Assembly: GCA_903858195.1 (NCBI GenBank)
Contig: CAIOHW010000377.1
Location: forward strand, 1-14,988
DNA length: 14,988 nt
Reading direction: 5' to 3'
DNA from: Oligoflexia bacterium
Lineage (GTDB): Bacteria > Bdellovibrionota > UBA1018
How positions within the stretch are numbered: position 1 is the first letter of the stretch; every line of letters begins with the position of its first letter. The position numbers were made by a program, and so were the translations under genes. Of the stretch, positions 13,080 to 14,988 are shown one piece after another. Below the pieces are notes generated by a model that saw nothing but the letters and a program-made list of their open reading frames with translations, made no database searches and was not told the origin of the DNA.

Positions 13080-14988
13080 CTACGGTGCTACCAGGCGGTA
13101 GCGAAACTCTTGCGAGAGCCCGAGCGCCACCCACGCATCCTTCATGGAGCCATTCATGACCCTCTCCACGACCGGCTTGATCGAGCACGAATCAGACGTT
13201 CGTGCCTTTCGCCCCAAACCAAATTCAAAAAGTTGGCGGGCATGGCAGATGGCCGCCTCCTCGCTCGTGCCAAGCGCGGCACTGAAATCAACGGCATCCA
13301 CAAAGGTGCGGGGAGCTCCGTCGAGCGAGAGCGTTGCACTCGTATCCACGGTCGGTGTTCCCGCCACTACGGCAGAACCCCCCGAAGCCACCCACACGCG
13401 CTCGGTTGCCGCGCCTGGTGTCAGGTGCTGTCGACCGATCCCGTCGTATCCGCCAAAGAGTGCGCCCACGGGATTGATCGCGCTGTGGCAACCGATGCAG
13501 GAAGCTCCGCTGGTCTGATTGGCGACATACTCGCGACTGCTGATCGGCGGTTGATGCCGGGGCTGCCCGGCACGGAACCCCTCGGGAAGATCGGCCGGGT
13601 TGGGGTCGGGGATGGTGCGGCAGAGAAACTTTCTCAGAACCTTGGTGCCCAGCATGATCTGATTTGCATAAGGCGTCCCCGAGGCAACAAAGCCCATGCG
13701 CGTGAGCGCGCCCGAGCGCCCCGTGAGTTGGCGCGGCTGCCCGGAAGGCGGATTGGACCCGTAGGGAAAGCCATAAATCCCGTTTAGAAAACTGGAGTGG
13801 CCGAGCCAAAAATCGCGGTCATTCATGAAGCGATTGAAATTCTGGCCGCTCCAGAAGTTTCTGAACCCGAGCGTCTGGATGTCGGCGCGCATGCCGCCCA
13901 GATAATTTGCGTTGCCCGCAGTCGGCTGCTCGGGCTGGCTTGCCTGAACCGCAACAGGGTCGGAGCTGAAGCCTGGGAAAAGAGTGAACTCAAGGTACTC
14001 TTCAAGAAATCGCGCAAGCACCTGCTGCGACTCCGAGAGCGGAAATGCCGGGTCACAATTGGAGCCTGGCGCACAGTTGTTGTTCTCGGCCGGGCTGCCC
14101 CCCATGTAGGGACCGAAAATGTCGCCAACTGCGTCCTGAACGTTCAGGGCGACCCCGCCTGCCGCTGCGGCGGCAGCGCGATTGAATGCGGCATCAGGCG
14201 GAGGAGAGTCCCTGTAATGCAGGGCAAGCTGCCTCACGGTTTCGTAGGGAGTCTTCTGCACCCACCCTCCCCCGCCGGGAGCGGGCACGCCCCGGTTCTG
14301 GATGAGGAACAAAAAGTCGGGATGCACGAGCATGGCCTTCAAGAGCGTGGCGAACTTCTCGGCCGATGTGCCCGTCCACGCCTGGAACTGGGCCCAGTAG
14401 CGATTCTCTTCTTCTAAATCCAGTGCGCGAACCAACAGATGCCTTGCGAGATACCGCATGAAGCCCTTGGTGCACGCCTCGGTGCTTGAGGCCGTCGTGC
14501 ACGAAGGGCCTGCGTTTGCCAGCATGGCGTTGAACGCCGTTGGATTGGAATTCAGAAAGTGCTCTGAAATCGCATCTGCCACGGTGAAGTACCCCGAGAG
14601 GTGATCTTCGGTGAACCGCGAATCCAAACGGGAGTAGGTTCTGTCGGCGTAGTCGGGTGGGACCCGAGCCAGTGCGGTTGCCAGGCTTCCTGAGGCAATG
14701 CGCTCAAACAGCACGTAACGGCGACTTCCCCAGCTCACCAGGCCGCCATCAAAGCGCGAGAACAAGTTTACGACATAGGCAATGTACTGTTCTCGAGAGA
14801 GTCGCTTGGGGGCTGTGGGCGCCACCTTGATCTCCTGATCGCCGCACTCGGCGTAGGCCTTGTAGGAGACGCTCGCTGAACGAACGGGCCCTGGTGCCCC
14901 GGCACCGCCCCCGACCGAGAGATCAGGAACCGAAAAGCTCACCGTGGCTGACTTGGAACAGCCCAAAGCGGCAATGGCCATGACAATG
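13080..14988 (-). CDS. DUF1592/DUF1588-type envelope lipoprotein with CxxCH motif (5' end outside window)
   Basis: At least 633 residues, still open at the right edge. The first Met visible gives only MAIAALGC, a lipobox (ALGC) with too short a signal, so the true start lies just beyond the window. Numbering from that Met: PKRLSREQYIAYVVNLF (58-74) resembles DUF1587; GFMRYLARHLLVRALDLEEENRYW (173-196) and LLKAMLVHPDFLFLI resemble DUF1595; YETVRQLALHYRDSPPPDAAF opens DUF1592; RMGFVASGT through VLRKFLCRTIPDP is DUF1588; CIGCH at 495-499 followed by INPVGALFGGYDGIGR is the c-type haem-like motif between DUF1588 and DUF1585; and CHARQLFEFGLGRKA to QEFRYR is DUF1585. Characterised relatives are lacking. 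An outer-membrane or periplasmic redox-linked role is inference. It pairs with the DUF1552 gene. Confidence 0.9.
   Translation of the reverse strand, partial: IVMAIAALGCSKSATVSFSVPDLSVGGGAGAPGPVRSASVSYKAYAECGDQEIKVAPTAPKRLSREQYIAYVVNLFSRFDGGLVSWGSRRYVLFERIASGSLATALARVPPDYADRTYSRLDSRFTEDHLSGYFTVADAISEHFLNSNPTAFNAMLANAGPSCTTASSTEACTKGFMRYLARHLLVRALDLEEENRYWAQFQAWTGTSAEKFATLLKAMLVHPDFLFLIQNRGVPAPGGGGWVQKTPYETVRQLALHYRDSPPPDAAFNRAAAAAAGGVALNVQDAVGDIFGPYMGGSPAENNNCAPGSNCDPAFPLSESQQVLARFLEEYLEFTLFPGFSSDPVAVQASQPEQPTAGNANYLGGMRADIQTLGFRNFWSGQNFNRFMNDRDFWLGHSSFLNGIYGFPYGSNPPSGQPRQLTGRSGALTRMGFVASGTPYANQIMLGTKVLRKFLCRTIPDPNPADLPEGFRAGQPRHQPPISSREYVANQTSGASCIGCHSAINPVGALFGGYDGIGRQHLTPGAATERVWVASGGSAVVAGTPTVDTSATLSLDGAPRTFVDAVDFSAALGTSEEAAICHARQLFEFGLGRKARTSDSCSIKPVVERVMNGSMKDAWVALGLSQEFRYRLVAP

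Noticed and set aside
12975..13787. 270-codon plus-strand open frame
   Set aside because: Antisense to the CxxCH lipoprotein and the DUF1552 start; no motif.
1..14988. CRISPR array, tRNA, rRNA, insertion sequence or prophage
   Set aside because: No spaced direct repeats, cloverleaf, transposase motifs, or long terminal inverted repeats were seen; the only tandem repeat is the 18-bp duplication inside the glycosyltransferase gene.

Overview
The window looks like a GC-rich (about 60% by eye), densely coding bacterial chromosome segment. Gene content points to a deltaproteobacterial-type lineage (Bdellovibrionota or Myxococcota). Pointers are a REC-CheX chemotaxis-type protein, several secreted zinc peptidases of eukaryote-like families (astacin, gametolysin-like), a sphingomyelinase-like enzyme, and a DUF1592/DUF1552 pair. 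This placement is inference from gene families, not from a marker gene. No rRNA, tRNA, CRISPR array, insertion sequence or prophage gene was seen.

Layout: 13 protein genes, 11 on the minus strand and 2 on the plus strand. Right to left on the minus strand: a DUF1592-type CxxCH lipoprotein (5' end outside the window) and a Tat-exported DUF1552 protein form a tight pair (14988-11617). A secreted sphingomyelinase-like phosphodiesterase and a family 39 glycosyltransferase follow (11517-9110). The plus-strand island 6446-9141 holds a gametolysin-like metzincin with NEW3/FN3-like C-terminal domains, then a short astacin. The astacin gene overlaps the glycosyltransferase tail to tail by 32 bp. Divergent from this island, on the minus strand, are a polytopic membrane protein and a small exported protein (6364-4820), closed by a 12-bp-stem hairpin. 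Next come a ceramidase-like protein and a DUF4286 protein, translationally coupled (4707-3056), and an M48-like secreted peptidase (2993-2049). Last are a two-protein signalling unit, REC-CheX plus a stand-alone CheY-like receiver (1942-589), and a truncated exported helical-repeat-like protein running off the left edge (543-1).

The unifying theme is export. Nine of the 13 products carry, or appear to carry, a Sec, Tat or lipoprotein signal. They include three unrelated-looking zinc peptidases and two enzymes of sphingolipid-hydrolase families, as expected of a predatory or scavenging bacterium. The most interesting points are: a ceramidase-family protein with Lys where the GDxSP motif has its catalytic Ser; a CheX-family phosphatase domain fused to a degenerate receiver and encoded beside an intact receiver; the DUF1592/DUF1552 pair of unknown function; and a metzincin whose signal peptide has no ordinary start codon in frame. 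I see no clear-cut new defence or mobile system.
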